A stretch of DNA of 64,000 bases, from contig NZ_BLIN01000005.1 in the NCBI RefSeq assembly GCF_009811555.1, positions 3,853,501 through 3,917,500 on the forward strand, in the 5' to 3' direction. The notes beneath the pieces are model-generated. The model was not told the DNA's origin, made no database searches, and worked only from the letters and a program-made list of their open reading frames with translations. The translations under genes were made by a program, and so were the position numbers. Each line of letters opens with the position of its first letter. The stretch's first letter is position 1. Origin of the DNA: Streptomyces caniferus. GTDB lineage: Bacteria > Actinomycetota > Actinomycetes > Streptomycetales > Streptomycetaceae. Positions 17,500 to 27,418 of this stretch are shown piece after piece.

Positions 17500-18155
17500 C
17501 GGGGAGTGACCACCTTGTAATTGGCGGGCACCTGGGCGTCCGGGCGGCGCAGGTACAGCGGCTGCGGAGGAGGCAGCTCCTCACCGGCGGCCAGCTTCTC
17601 GGCGGCCAGCGCGGCCAGCGCCCCGGCGGACTGGTGCTCGGGGGCCTCCCGCCGCAGGCCGGTGAAGACCGTGTCGTAGAGCACGGCGCCGGCACCCACC
17701 GCGGGGACGCCGGCCACCTGGTCGGCGAGGTCCGCGGGACGGTCGACTGCGGGCTCGGTCAGGCGGGTACGGGCATCCCCGTAGCGCGCCCAGTAGACCT
17801 CCTTGCGGCGGGCGTCGGTGGCCACGACGAAGGGCTCGGTGAGCCCGGAGGCGTAGGCCAGGCCGTCCAGGGTGCACAGGCCGTGGACGGGCACGCCGAG
17901 CACCGCCCCGAAGGTCGCGGCGGTCACCAGGCCCACCCGCAGACCGGTGTACGGTCCCGGGCCCACGCCGACCACGACGTCGCTGACGGCGTCGAGTTTC
18001 TGTCCGGCCTCGGCCAGCACCCGGTCGACGGCGGGCAGCAGCAGCTCGCCGTGGCGGCGCGCGTCCACCTGGCGGGACTCGGCGAGGACCCGGGCGCCGT
18101 CGTGGAGCGCGACGGTGACGGCGGGGGTGGCGGTGTCAAGAGCTAGCAGCAGCAC
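17496..18155 (-). CDS. tsaB: t6A synthesis scaffold protein TsaB
   Basis: TsaB is the inactive ASKHA paralogue that dimerises with TsaD and assembles the TsaBDE complex for tRNA t6A37 formation. The 219-residue protein begins [17 protein letters not shown] and contains [13 protein letters not shown] (about 64-76), the family hallmark, and lacks the metal-binding histidines of TsaD. The start is GTG 18153-18155, with AAGGA immediately upstream. It is the first gene of the tsaB-rimI-tsaD operon. Confidence 0.95.
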   Translation of the reverse strand: MLLLALDTATPAVTVALHDGARVLAESRQVDARRHGELLLPAVDRVLAEAGQKLDAVSDVVVGVGPGPYTGLRVGLVTAATFGAVLGVPVHGLCTLDGLAYASGLTEPFVVATDARRKEVYWARYGDARTRLTEPAVDRPADLADQVAGVPAVGAGAVLYDTVFTGLRREAPEHQSAGALAALAAEKLAAGEELPPPQPLYLRRPDAQVPANYKVVTPR

Positions 18156-18294
18156 GTCCTTAAGACTACGGCTCGGCCGGTGGTACCTGTCGCGGTGCTA
18201 CCGTCGCCCCGTAGCCCAGCAGCAAGCAGCCCGGCATTCCAAGGCCCGGGGCTCCCCGCCGGCGGCAGGGAGAGGGAGGAAAGGTGGCACAGCG

Positions 18295-18864
18295 GTGCCC
18301 GCTAAGAGCAGCACGATCGTCACCGCGCTGACCACGGCCGCCGTGGTCGTGGTCGGTGTGCTCGGCTACCAGGCCGCGGCGTCCGCTCCGGACACCCTCA
18401 CCCAGACCCGCAAGGCCGGCCACCACAGCGCGTCCAAGAGCCGCCCGGAACGGAGCGGCAAGAAGGACAAGGCCCCCGCTCCGGCCGCGGTCCCCGATGC
18501 CTCCGGCAAGGGCCGCCGGATCGTGTACTCGCTGGACGCCAAGCGGGTCTGGCTGGTCGGCGGGGACGACAAGGCGCTGCGGACGTTCAAGGTCGCGCCG
18601 AGCGCGGTGAGCCCGTCGCTGGGCGCGTACGCGGTCGGCTCGCGGTCGGTGAGCGTCACGGGCTCGGACGGCATCGCGATCGAGCACGTGGTGCGGTTCG
18701 CCTCCGTGGAGGGCGTCACCGTCGGCTTCAGCGCGGCCGTCGACGGCTCCATGCCCGAGCCGGGCTCGGCGAAGAGGACCGGCGGCATCCGTGAGTCGCG
18801 GGACGACGGCAAGGCGATGTGGGACTTCGCCCTGCACGGCACCAAGGTCGTCGTGGTCTCCTGA
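18295..18864 (+). CDS. Secreted or membrane-anchored protein with L,D-transpeptidase-like fold lacking the Cys motif
   Basis: A 189-residue protein. An N-terminal hydrophobic helix (IVTALTTAAVVVVGVLGY, about 8-25) is followed by a Lys/Pro/Ala-rich linker and a C-terminal domain from about residue 77. In that domain IVYSLDAKRVWLVGGD, LGAYAVGSRS and SDGIAIEHVVRF resemble the opening strands of L,D-transpeptidase (YkuD) domains. The catalytic HxxxxxxSHGC motif is absent, so if related it is a non-catalytic, perhaps cell-wall-binding, version. GTG 18295 is the best start in frame; the ribosome site is weak. It diverges from tsaB. Function unknown. Confidence 0.75.
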   Translation: MPAKSSTIVTALTTAAVVVVGVLGYQAAASAPDTLTQTRKAGHHSASKSRPERSGKKDKAPAPAAVPDASGKGRRIVYSLDAKRVWLVGGDDKALRTFKVAPSAVSPSLGAYAVGSRSVSVTGSDGIAIEHVVRFASVEGVTVGFSAAVDGSMPEPGSAKRTGGIRESRDDGKAMWDFALHGTKVVVVS

Positions 18865-18904
18865 CCGCACGGCGCCCGGCCGGTCCGCCCTTCGCCCTTA
18901 CGGG

Positions 18905-19180
18905 CTACGCCGCGTCGCGCCCTCCGGTGGACGCGGCCACGGAACCGGCCGTGTTCTCCCCGTTCCCCCCGTCCTCCGCTCCGGGCGCCGCATTCGGCTT
19001 GTCCTGACGGGCTTCCCCGGCGGCGTCGGGGGGTGTGGAGACGGCGCTGGCCGCGGCGCAGGCCGCGAGCAGTTCGTTCATGGACGGCGTCTCGGGCGCC
19101 TCGTGATCGGCGCGCCCGGCCGCCGCGAAGGGGGCACTCCCGCGCCCTTCAGGCGTGGGGGAGGGCTGATGGGCCGACAT
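18905..19180 (-). CDS. Small hypothetical protein
   Basis: Not recognised as a known domain. It has 91 residues, an apparently ordered core PSMNELLAACAAASAVSTPPD (about 32-52) and low-complexity Gly/Ala/Glu-rich ends. GGGAGG sits 5 nt before the ATG at 19178-19180, a strong ribosome site that supports it as a real gene. It converges on the preceding secreted-protein gene. Confidence 0.65.
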   Translation of the reverse strand: MSAHQPSPTPEGRGSAPFAAAGRADHEAPETPSMNELLAACAAASAVSTPPDAAGEARQDKPNAAPGAEDGGNGENTAGSVAASTGGRDAA

Positions 19181-19395
19181 GGACGCCTCCCGGGGCTCCT
19201 GGGACGAGCGACAGAAGCTAGGGTCACTACTTAGGCAGCCCTAACTGGGGTCTCCACCCATGTCACCATGCCCGGCACCAGGTATGCAACATCTTACCGA
19301 CGGCTTGTCGGAAACTACCGGACGGTCGGCGGGCCCGACGACGGGACCGGAGGCGGGCCGGACCGCCCCCACCTCGGGCGCCGGTGCCCGCTACG

Positions 19396-19932
19396 TCAGC
19401 AGGTCTCCAGCGCGGGCAGGCCGGCGTCCGCCCAGCGCGCGCCGAGGCCGGTGACCGTCACCTCGCGCACATCGTCCACGTCGTCCTCGGGGTGCCCGCC
19501 CGCACCGCCGGGCGCGTCCGCGCCCACCGCGCGTCCGATGACCACGTGCAGCCGGTCCTCGGACAGCTCCTCGACCTTGCCGTCGCCCCACTCCACGACC
19601 ACCACCGACTCCGGCAGCGAGACATCGAGGTCCAGGTCCTCCATCTCGTCCAGCCCGCCGCCGAGCCGGTACGCGTCGACATGCACCAGCGCGGGGCCGC
19701 CGGTCAGGGAGGGGTGCACCCGGGCGATGACGAAGGTGGGCGAGGTCACGGCGCCGCGCACGCCCAGCCCCTCCCCCAGGCCGCGGGTCAGCGTCGTCTT
19801 GCCGGCGCCCAGCTCACCGGTGAGCAGCACCAGGTCGCCGGGGCGCAGCAGCGGGGCCAGCCGACGGCCCAACTCCTGCATCTGATCGGGGGACTTGACG
19901 GTTACGTGCGCAATCGCTCCGGTGGTGCTCAT
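19396..19932 (-). CDS. tsaE: t6A complex ATPase TsaE
   Basis: TsaE is the P-loop ATPase that drives turnover of the TsaB-TsaD complex in tRNA t6A37 synthesis. The 178-residue protein has Walker A GELGAGKTT (39-47), SPTFVIARV (switch region) and the VHVDAYRLGGGLDEMEDLDLD segment. The ATG at 19930-19932 gives the usual family N-terminus although no clear ribosome site is visible; longer readings to 20016 are possible. It lies downstream of alr and an alpha/beta hydrolase on the same strand, as in other actinobacteria. Confidence 0.94.
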   Translation of the reverse strand: MSTTGAIAHVTVKSPDQMQELGRRLAPLLRPGDLVLLTGELGAGKTTLTRGLGEGLGVRGAVTSPTFVIARVHPSLTGGPALVHVDAYRLGGGLDEMEDLDLDVSLPESVVVVEWGDGKVEELSEDRLHVVIGRAVGADAPGGAGGHPEDDVDDVREVTVTGLGARWADAGLPALETC

Positions 19933-20115
19933 GCCGCAAATGGTACGTCCCGCCCGGCGTGCCCCCGCCGCCCCTCGAAGACGGACCTCGGACGGCGCCA
20001 CGGCGCGGCCGGGCACCGGCCCGCTGCCCGGCCGGGGCCCTCGGCGAGGCCCGCCGCACCCGGCGGACCTGCCGCGACGGCCTGCCGGACCGCGGCCCGG
20101 CAGGCCCCGGGCGGC

Positions 20116-21450
20116 TCAGGCGCGGGCGTGCCGCGAGCTGCGGGCCGCCACGCTCGCCCGCTCCACCAGCGACACCAGATGTTCATTGACCAGCTCGGGC
20201 CGCTCCAGCATCACCAGATGCCCGGCACCGGGGACACACACCAGGTCCGCATGGGGCAGCACCTCGGCGATCGTCCGGCTGTGGTCGGCGGGAGTGATCA
20301 GATCGCTCTCCCCGGCGAGCACCAGCGCGGGCACCGCGTCGTACGCCACCAGCGCCTCGGTCTTGTCGTGCACCGCGAACGCCGGGAAGAACTCGGCGAC
20401 CACATCGATCGGGGTCGCCTCGATCAGCCGCTCGCCGAACCGGGCGATCCCCGGGTCCACGTTCTCCGGCGTCCCGAACGAGTACCGCTTGATCAGCCCC
20501 GCGAAGAGGTCGGCGGTGGCCCGCCGACCGCGCTCGACGATCTCGCGCTGCCAGCCCAGCGCCTTCAGCACGCCCGGCGCGAGCCAGTGGAAGGCCTTGA
20601 CGCCCATGGACGGCAGCCCGAAGCCGACCTCGCTGAGCCGGCCGGCGGAGGTGCCGATCAGGGCCACCCCGACCACCCGCTCCGCGACGTACTCGGGGAA
20701 CTGGTCGGCCAGCGCCATCACGGTCATCCCGCCCATGGAGTGCCCGACCAGCACGATCGGCCCCTCGGGCACCGCGGCGTCCAGCACCGTCTTCAGGTCC
20801 CGGCCCAGCAGGTCGATGGTGACCGGTTCCGTACCGTCGATCTGGCCGTGGCCGCGCGAGGAGCGGCCGTGGCTGCGCTGGTCCCAGTGGACGGTGCGCA
20901 CCGTGCCGCGCAGCGCGGAGCGCTGGAAGTGCCAGGAGTCCTGGCTCAGGCAGTAGCCGTGGCTGAAGACGACCGTGGGGGCCGCCGAACGCCGTCCCAG
21001 CGCCGCCGTCAGCCGCTTGCGCAGTCCGCCCTGGGCCTCCTGCGCGGCGCGGGCCTCCTTGCCGCGGACCGGCTTGGCGGACCGGTCGTTCTTGCCGTGT
21101 TTGCCGTGCTTGCCGTTCACCGCGGACTTGGCCGCCCCGTCGGCCTTCTCCGGCGGGCCCGGCTCGTCGACCTCGTAGTACAGCTCGGTGCCGTCCTCGG
21201 CGATCGCGGCACCCGGGGTGCCGCGCAGCGTGCCGTACGGACCGGCGGCGTCCAGGGCGAGCCGGGCGCGGCGCCGCATGCCGCGGCCGACCGTCATCCG
21301 CTCTATCGCCACACCGGCCGCGGCACCCGCCGCGACCACGCCGATCGCGGCACCGGCGACACCGGCGTGCCGGCCGGCCCGTGCCCAGTTGCCGGCCACC
21401 TCGGCGGCCGTCTCGACCGCCTGCGCGGCGGCCTCCTGTCCCTCGGTCAT
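20116..21450 (-). CDS. Alpha/beta-hydrolase fold protein
   Basis: A 444-residue serine hydrolase of unknown substrate. The N-terminus (residues 28-50, GVAGAAIGVVAAGAAAGVAIE) is one hydrophobic helix, probably a membrane anchor. A Lys/His-rich insert (about 101-150, KHGKHGK) precedes the hydrolase core. The core has SHGYCLS (oxyanion region, near 163), the nucleophile elbow GHSMGG with S238, the acid in LAGESDLITP and the final GAGHLVMLE histidine. The ATG overlaps the alr stop (ATGA), so the two are translationally coupled. Confidence 0.92.
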   Translation of the reverse strand: MTEGQEAAAQAVETAAEVAGNWARAGRHAGVAGAAIGVVAAGAAAGVAIERMTVGRGMRRRARLALDAAGPYGTLRGTPGAAIAEDGTELYYEVDEPGPPEKADGAAKSAVNGKHGKHGKNDRSAKPVRGKEARAAQEAQGGLRKRLTAALGRRSAAPTVVFSHGYCLSQDSWHFQRSALRGTVRTVHWDQRSHGRSSRGHGQIDGTEPVTIDLLGRDLKTVLDAAVPEGPIVLVGHSMGGMTVMALADQFPEYVAERVVGVALIGTSAGRLSEVGFGLPSMGVKAFHWLAPGVLKALGWQREIVERGRRATADLFAGLIKRYSFGTPENVDPGIARFGERLIEATPIDVVAEFFPAFAVHDKTEALVAYDAVPALVLAGESDLITPADHSRTIAEVLPHADLVCVPGAGHLVMLERPELVNEHLVSLVERASVAARSSRHARA

Positions 21451-22634
21451 GCCGTACCCCCCGTGAGCGCGCTGTCTCCTTCGGCTTCGCTCCCTGTGCC
21501 GCTGTCCACATAGACGCGCGGCACCCGGGATCCGATCCGGGTGACGATCTCATAGCCGATGGTTCCGGCCACCCGGGCCCAGTCCTCCGCGGTCGGCTCG
21601 CCGCGGTCCCCGGGGCCGAACAGCACCGCCGGATCGCCCGGCTCGGCGCTGTCGCCGTCCAGATCGACCACGAACTGGTCCATCGCGATCCGCCCGGCGA
21701 CCGTCCGCAGCCGGCCGGCGACCAGCACGGGGCCGACGCCGGAGGCGTGCCGCGGGATGCCGTCGGCGTAGCCGAGCGGGACCAGCGCCAGGGTGGTCTC
21801 GCCGGGCGTCGTGTACTGGTGCCCGTACGAGACGCCATGGCCGCCCGGGACGCGCTTGACCGACGCGAGCGAGGCCTCCAGCGTCATCGCCGGCCGCAGC
21901 CCGAGCTCCTGGGAGGTGCCGAGTTCGGGACTGGGCGAGATCCCGTAGATGCCGATGCCGGTGCGGACCAGGTCGAAGTGCGCCTCGGGCAGCGTCAGCA
22001 GCGCCGGGGTGTTGGCGATGTGCCGCACCTCGGGGCGCAGTCCGGCCGTCTCGGCGGTCTTCAGCACGTCGTGGAAGACGTCCAGCTGGGCGGCGATCGA
22101 GGGGTGGCCGGGCTCGTCGGCGCAGGCGAAGTGCGACCAGACCCCGGTGACGGTCAGCGTGCCCTCGGCCTCGGCGGCGCGGGCCGCCGCAGTCAGTTCC
22201 GGCCAGTCGGCGGGCGGGCAGCCGTTGCGGCCGAGACCGGTGTCGGCCTTGAGCTGGACGCGGGCGGTGCGGCCGCAGGCCCGCGCCGCCGCGACGACCT
22301 CGTGCAGCGCCCACATGCCGCTCACCGAGACGTCGATGTCCTCCTCGACCGCCCGCTGCCAGGGGCCGCCGGGCGTCCACAGCCAGCACATCAGCCGCCC
22401 GGTGTCACCGGCCTCCCGCAGCGCGAACGCCTCCTCGGGCAGGGCCGTGCCCAGCCAGCCCGCACCGGCCTCACGGGCGGCGCGCGCGCAGCGCACCGCC
22501 CCGTGGCCGTAGCCGTCGGACTTGACCACGGCCATCAGCTCTGCCCGGGGTGCACGGGCCCGCAGCGCACGGACGTTCGACCGCACGGCGGCGACGTCGA
22601 TGGCGGCACGGGCACGCTTCACTGTCTCGTTCAT
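21447..22634 (-). CDS. alr: Alanine racemase
   Basis: The PLP enzyme that makes D-alanine for peptidoglycan. The 395-residue protein has the PLP-lysine K38 in AVVKSDGYGHG and the second catalytic base Y270 in GVSYGHQY. It also shows the barrel motifs HFACAD and the C-terminal domain signature IAMDQFVVDL. ATG 22632-22634 is preceded directly by GAGGGGG, tight spacing but the only sensible start. Operon order is alr, hydrolase, tsaE. Confidence 0.97.
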   Translation of the reverse strand: MNETVKRARAAIDVAAVRSNVRALRARAPRAELMAVVKSDGYGHGAVRCARAAREAGAGWLGTALPEEAFALREAGDTGRLMCWLWTPGGPWQRAVEEDIDVSVSGMWALHEVVAAARACGRTARVQLKADTGLGRNGCPPADWPELTAAARAAEAEGTLTVTGVWSHFACADEPGHPSIAAQLDVFHDVLKTAETAGLRPEVRHIANTPALLTLPEAHFDLVRTGIGIYGISPSPELGTSQELGLRPAMTLEASLASVKRVPGGHGVSYGHQYTTPGETTLALVPLGYADGIPRHASGVGPVLVAGRLRTVAGRIAMDQFVVDLDGDSAEPGDPAVLFGPGDRGEPTAEDWARVAGTIGYEIVTRIGSRVPRVYVDSGTGSEAEGDSALTGGTA

Positions 22635-22693
22635 CCCCCTCAGTGTCGCAGGCGCCGTTGCGACACCCCGGGGGACGGGCGGGGAAACCGTGC

Positions 22694-23545
22694 TCACACG
22701 CTGGGTTTCCGCCCCCAGACGTACACGACGTCCTGCTTCTTCAGCAGTTCCCACAGCTTCTGCGCATCCCCCCACGTGAGGTTGATGCAGCCGTGCGAGC
22801 CGGGTCCTTGGTAGATGTCGTCGTAGACGGCGTGGAGTGCCTCCCCGCGGTCGAAGAACTGCGCGAACGGCATGGACGTGTGGTAAAGGTTGGAAATGTG
22901 GTGTCTGTGCCGCAGGTAGATCCGGTACGTACCGGTCCGGGTCTCCATCGTCGGCGCACCGGAGCGCATCACCACCGGGTCGAAGATCACCCGCCCGTCC
23001 TGCTGCACCCACAGCAGCTGCCGGGTCAGGTCGGCGCACACGGTCCGCTCGGGACGGTCGGGACAGTGACCGGCCCGGTTCGGGTCCTTCTTGGCCCGCA
23101 TCAGCCGCACCATCGCCCCCGTGACCGGCCCCGCGAATCCGGACGCCGGCGCGATGCGGTGCGCCTGCTGGAACCGCCGGATCGCCCGGCAGTCCCCCGT
23201 ACTCTGCCGCCCGTCCACCTCCCGCCCCAGGTAGCGCTCCGCCTGCCGCTGGTAGGGCCCGGTGGACCGGCTGCACGCCACCGGCCCGGGGCTGTGGCGC
23301 ACCGCCTCGGACCGCGGCACGTACTCGGTGTGCCGCTGCTGCCCGCGCGCCGGTGCCCGGCCGGGTGTCTCCTGCTCCGCCGCGCGCAGAGCGCGCGAGA
23401 GCCCAGGAACCAGGTCGGCGTCCGGGTACGAGACGGGCTCGGGGACCGCGCGCGAGACGGGCGACGGTGCCGCGGCCACCGCGGGCGGCCCGGCGACGAC
23501 GAGCAGCGAGGCGCAGACCAGCAGCGCCGGAAGAGTACGTTTCAT
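22694..23545 (-). CDS. Secreted L,D-transpeptidase with peptidoglycan-binding domain
   Basis: An exported cell-wall enzyme that would form 3-3 crosslinks or otherwise modify peptide stems. The 283 residues begin with a signal peptide (KRTLPALLVCASLLVVAGPPAVAAA, cleavage near 26). A PG-binding-1 domain (about 96-155, REVDGRQSTGDCRAIRRFQ) follows, then a YkuD domain (about 165-278) with the catalytic SHGCINL motif, nucleophile C253. It starts at ATG 23543-23545 by fit to a signal peptide; ATG 23557 in the same frame is an alternative. Placement beside alr fits a cell-wall role. Confidence 0.94.
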   Translation of the reverse strand: MKRTLPALLVCASLLVVAGPPAVAAAPSPVSRAVPEPVSYPDADLVPGLSRALRAAEQETPGRAPARGQQRHTEYVPRSEAVRHSPGPVACSRSTGPYQRQAERYLGREVDGRQSTGDCRAIRRFQQAHRIAPASGFAGPVTGAMVRLMRAKKDPNRAGHCPDRPERTVCADLTRQLLWVQQDGRVIFDPVVMRSGAPTMETRTGTYRIYLRHRHHISNLYHTSMPFAQFFDRGEALHAVYDDIYQGPGSHGCINLTWGDAQKLWELLKKQDVVYVWGRKPSV

Positions 23546-23655
23546 GCCCTCACGCATGCCGTGACCGCGCGGCCGCACCGCCCGCCGGACGCGAGGTTCG
23601 CCCTGGTGCCCGCCCCATTCCCCCGCGGGGCGTAACGCCGGCCCGCCGCCTTCTG

Positions 23656-25080
23656 TCAGTCCGTCACATCGCGCCAGGCCGCGGCCAGATGGCCCGCCAC
23701 CTCCGAGGCCAGGATCGGTGCGCCGGCCGGTCCGGCCGCCCGGCGGGCCGCCAGCCCGTGCAGGTAGGCACCGACCGATCCCGCGTCCCGCGCGGTGAGT
23801 CCCGCGGCGAGCAACGACCCCGTCACCCCCGACAGCACGTCCCCGCTCCCGGCCGTCGCCAGCCAGCCGGTCCCCGTGGGGTTGACCCGCACCGGCCCGT
23901 CCGCCGCCGCGACCAGCGTCGTCGAGCCCTTGAGCAGCACCGTGGCGCCGTACCGCGCCGCCAACTCCCGTACGCAGGCCAGCCGTGCCGCCTCGACCTC
24001 CTCGCGCCCGCGTCCCAGCAGCGCGGCGGCCTCCCCCGCATGCGGCGTCAGCAACGTCTCGGCCGTACGCCGCCGGACCCGCTCCGGCGTCAGGAACCGC
24101 AGCCCGTCCGCGTCCACCAGCACCGGGACCTCTGCCGCCAGCACGTCCTCCAGCGCGTCCGATTCCTCGCCGAGGCCGGGACCGATGACCCACGACTGCA
24201 CCCGGCCCGCCTTGTCCGGCGGCCCGGCGTGCACCAGCGTCTCCGGGAAGTGCGCGAGCACCGCCTCGGCGGCCGGTCCGACATAGCGCACGGCCCCGGC
24301 GCCGCCGCGCAGCGCACCCGCCACCGCGAGCACCGCCGCGCCCGGGTACCGCGCGGACCCGGCGACCACCCCGACCACACCGCGCCGGTACTTGTCGCTC
24401 TCGGGCGCCGGACGCGGCAGCAGATCCGCCACGTCCGCATGCTGCAACGCCTCCGCGTCGGCCTCCTGCGGCAGCGGGAGGCCGATGTCCACCAGCCGCA
24501 GCGCCCCCGCCCGGTCCCGCGCCGGATCGATCAGCAGCCCCGGCTTGTACGCGCCGAACGTCACCGTCGCATCGGCCCGTACGGCGTCCCCGTTCACCTC
24601 ACCGGAGTCCGCGTCCACACCGCTGGGCAGGTCGACGGCGAGCACCGGCGCCGACTCCCGTGCCGTACGCGCCAGTTGCGCGGCCTCCGGGCGCAGCCCG
24701 CCCCGTCCCCCGATCCCGACGATCCCGTCCACGACCAGATGGGCCCGCGCGAGGTCCGCCCGCGGATCGGCCGAAACGCGCCCCCCGGCCGCCCGCAACG
24801 CGGCCAGCCCGCCCTGGTGCGCCCGTTCGGGCGAGAGCAGCACCGCCGCCACCCCGGCCCCGCGCCGCGCCAGCCGGGCCCCGGCGTACAGCGCGTCCCC
24901 GCCGTTGTCGCCGCTGCCCACCAGCAGCACCACCCGGGACCCGTACACCCGCCCCAGCAAGTCCGCGCAGGCGACGGCCAGTCCGGCCGCCGCCCGCTGC
25001 ATCAGGGCCCCTTCGGGCAACCGGGCCATGAGCTCTCGCTCCGCGGCCCGCACGGTCTCCACGCTGTAGGCAGTCCTCAT
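23656..25080 (-). CDS. nnr: Bifunctional NAD(P)H-hydrate epimerase / ADP-dependent dehydratase
   Basis: A repair enzyme for hydrated, inactive NAD(P)HX. The N-terminal YjeF_N domain (about 1-215, VGSGDNGGDALYAGARLA) epimerises R- and S-NAD(P)HX. The C-terminal YjeF_C ribokinase-like domain (about 225-470) dehydrates S-NAD(P)HX with ADP and has VIGPGLG, LLTPHAGEAAALLG and the ATAGSGDVLSG active-site loop. Total length is 474 residues, usual for the fusion. The ATG at 25078-25080 lacks a strong ribosome site. It follows acpS and glmS on the same strand. Confidence 0.96.
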   Translation of the reverse strand: MRTAYSVETVRAAERELMARLPEGALMQRAAAGLAVACADLLGRVYGSRVVLLVGSGDNGGDALYAGARLARRGAGVAAVLLSPERAHQGGLAALRAAGGRVSADPRADLARAHLVVDGIVGIGGRGGLRPEAAQLARTARESAPVLAVDLPSGVDADSGEVNGDAVRADATVTFGAYKPGLLIDPARDRAGALRLVDIGLPLPQEADAEALQHADVADLLPRPAPESDKYRRGVVGVVAGSARYPGAAVLAVAGALRGGAGAVRYVGPAAEAVLAHFPETLVHAGPPDKAGRVQSWVIGPGLGEESDALEDVLAAEVPVLVDADGLRFLTPERVRRRTAETLLTPHAGEAAALLGRGREEVEAARLACVRELAARYGATVLLKGSTTLVAAADGPVRVNPTGTGWLATAGSGDVLSGVTGSLLAAGLTARDAGSVGAYLHGLAARRAAGPAGAPILASEVAGHLAAAWRDVTD

Positions 25081-25181
25081 ACGGACAAGTCTCGCCCCTC
25101 GCCCACGGGGTGCGGCGGATTTCCCCTCCCCACGACGACGGCGCCCGCCCGCCGGCGAGCGGGGGGGCGCCGTATGCGGCC

Positions 25182-25550
25182 TCACGCCTCGGCGATCACC
25201 ACGGCGGAGGCGACCCCCGCGTCATGGCTCAGCGACACGTGCCACGTGCGGACCCCGAGCTCCTTCGCGCGCGCCTCGACGGTGCCCCGCACCCGCAGCC
25301 GCGGCTGCCCGCTGTCCTCGACGTACACCTCGGCATCGGTCCAGTGCAGCCCGCTCGGCGCCCCGAGCGCCTTGGCCAGCGCCTCCTTGGCCGCGAACCG
25401 CGCGGCCAGCGAGGCGATGCCCCGGCGCTCGCCGCTGGGCAGCATCAGCTCCTCCTCGATGAACAGCCGCCGTGCCAGCTCCGGCGTGCGCTCCAGCGCC
25501 GCGCCGAAGCGTTCGATCTCGGCGACATCGATCCCGACCCCGATGATCAC
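25182..25550 (-). CDS. acpS: Holo-acyl-carrier-protein synthase
   Basis: AcpS transfers 4'-phosphopantetheine from CoA to the serine of acyl carrier protein, activating it for fatty-acid (and some polyketide) synthesis. The 122-residue protein has the Mg-binding D8 in [13 protein letters not shown] and E56 in [13 protein letters not shown], and HVSLSHDAG near the end. The GTG start at 25548-25550 overlaps the glmS stop (GTGA), indicating coupling with glmS. Confidence 0.97.
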   Translation of the reverse strand: MIIGVGIDVAEIERFGAALERTPELARRLFIEEELMLPSGERRGIASLAARFAAKEALAKALGAPSGLHWTDAEVYVEDSGQPRLRVRGTVEARAKELGVRTWHVSLSHDAGVASAVVIAEA

Positions 25551-27394
25551 TCCACCGTCACCGACTTGGCGAGGTTGCGCGGCTGGTCGACCTCGTTGCC
25601 GCGGGCGGTGGCCAGCTCGCAGGCGAACACCTGCAGCGGGACCGTGGACACCAGCGGCTGCAGCAGCACCGGCGTCCGCGGGATCCGCACCAGGTGATCG
25701 GCGTAGGGCACCACCGTCTCGTCACCCTCCTCCGCGATCACGATCGTCCGCGCCCCCCGCGCCCGGATCTCCTGGATGTTGGACACGATCTTGTCGTGCA
25801 GCACGGACCGCCCCCGCGGCGACGGCACCACGACGACGACCGGCAGATCGTCCTCGATCAACGCGATCGGCCCGTGCTTGAGCTCACCGGCCGCGAAGCC
25901 CTCCGCGTGCATGTACGCGAGCTCCTTGAGCTTCAGCGCGCCCTCCAGCGCCACCGGATAGCCCACGTGCCGGCCGAGGAACAGCACGGTGTTCTTGTCG
26001 GCGAGGGAGCGCGCCAGCGCCCGCACCGGCTCCATCGTCCGGAGCACCTGCTCGACCTGGGTGCCGATGGCCGCCAGTTCGCGCACCACGTCCCGGATCT
26101 CGTCGCCCCACTTCGTGCCCCGCACCTGCGCGACGTACAGCGCCACCAGGTAGCAGGCCACCAACTGCGTCAGGAACGCCTTCGTGGAGGCCACCGCGAC
26201 CTCGGGACCGGCGTGCGTGTACAGCACCGCGTCCGACTCCCGCGGAATGGTGGAGCCGTTGGTGTTGCAGATGGCCAGCACCTTCGCGCCCTGCTCGCGC
26301 GCATGGCGCAGCGCCATCAGGGTGTCCATGGTCTCGCCCGACTGGCTGATGGCGATCACCAGCGTCCGCCGGTCCAGGATCGGGTCCCGGTAGCGGAACT
26401 CGCTCGCCAGCTCCGTCTCGCAGGGGATCCGCGTCCAGTGCTCGATCGCGTACTTGGCGATCATCCCCGCGTGGTACGCCGTGCCGCACGCCACGATCAC
26501 GACCTTGTCGACCTCGCGCAGCACCGCGGGTGGGATCCGCACCTCGTCCAGGGACAGCACCCCCGACGCGTCGATCCGCCCCAGCAGCGTGTCGGCCACC
26601 GCCTTCGGCTGCTCCGCGATCTCCTTCAGCATGAAGTAGTCGTAGCCGCCCTTCTCGGCGGCCGAGGCGTCCCAGTCGACGTGGTACTCGCGCACCTCGG
26701 CGGGCGCACCCTCGAAGTCGGTGACCGTCACCGACTCCCGGCGCAGCTCCACGACCTGGTCCTGGCCCAGCTCGATCGCCTCACGGGTGTGCGCGATGAA
26801 CGCCGCCACGTCCGAGGCGAGGAACGCCTCCCCGTCCCCGACCCCCACCACCAGCGGCGAGTTCCGGCGCGCCCCGACCACCACGTCCGGCTCATCGGCA
26901 TGCACCGCGACCAGCGTGAACGCGCCCTCCAGCTGCCGGCACACCTGCCGCATCGCCTCGGCCAGCTCACCACAGGACGAATAGGCCTCGGCCAGCAGAT
27001 GCGCCACGACCTCGGTGTCCGTCTCGGACGCCAACTCGTGTCCGCGGTCGGTGAGTTCGGCCCGCAACCGGGCGAAGTTCTCGATGATGCCGTTGTGCAC
27101 GACACAGACCCGCCCGGCATTGTCCAGATGCGGATGGGCGTTGTCGTCGGTGGGCCCGCCATGGGTGGCCCACCGGGTGTGCCCGATACCCGCCGCCCCG
27201 GCCGGCAGCGGACGGTCCGCCAGCTCCTTCTCCAGGTTGGCGAGTTTCCCGGCCTTCTTGGCCGCCGCCAGCCCCCCATCGGCCAGCACGGCGACACCCG
27301 CCGAGTCATAACCGCGATACTCCAGCCGCTTCAACCCGGCCAGCACGACATCCAGGGCGCTCTGCCCGCCCACATATCCCACGATTCCGCACAT
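25547..27394 (-). CDS. glmS: Glutamine--fructose-6-phosphate aminotransferase (isomerizing)
   Basis: GlmS makes glucosamine-6-phosphate from fructose-6-phosphate and glutamine, the first step toward UDP-GlcNAc. The 615-residue protein starts MCGIVGYVG, with C2 as the glutaminase nucleophile. The class II amidotransferase domain covers about 1-220 ([18 protein letters not shown]) and is followed by two SIS sugar-binding domains (about 290-610; [23 protein letters not shown]). It ends [11 protein letters not shown], the family C-terminus. First gene of the glmS-acpS-nnr set. Confidence 0.98.
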   Translation of the reverse strand: MCGIVGYVGGQSALDVVLAGLKRLEYRGYDSAGVAVLADGGLAAAKKAGKLANLEKELADRPLPAGAAGIGHTRWATHGGPTDDNAHPHLDNAGRVCVVHNGIIENFARLRAELTDRGHELASETDTEVVAHLLAEAYSSCGELAEAMRQVCRQLEGAFTLVAVHADEPDVVVGARRNSPLVVGVGDGEAFLASDVAAFIAHTREAIELGQDQVVELRRESVTVTDFEGAPAEVREYHVDWDASAAEKGGYDYFMLKEIAEQPKAVADTLLGRIDASGVLSLDEVRIPPAVLREVDKVVIVACGTAYHAGMIAKYAIEHWTRIPCETELASEFRYRDPILDRRTLVIAISQSGETMDTLMALRHAREQGAKVLAICNTNGSTIPRESDAVLYTHAGPEVAVASTKAFLTQLVACYLVALYVAQVRGTKWGDEIRDVVRELAAIGTQVEQVLRTMEPVRALARSLADKNTVLFLGRHVGYPVALEGALKLKELAYMHAEGFAAGELKHGPIALIEDDLPVVVVVPSPRGRSVLHDKIVSNIQEIRARGARTIVIAEEGDETVVPYADHLVRIPRTPVLLQPLVSTVPLQVFACELATARGNEVDQPRNLAKSVTVE

Positions 27395-27418
27395 GGAGGC
27401 AGCGTACGCCGGGGGCCC

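Noticed and set aside
15785..17695. A 636-codon frame that could be read as a TsaD fusion protein
   Set aside because: The upstream part is out of frame with rimI and tsaB, which are clearly coding there; TsaD starts normally at 16915.
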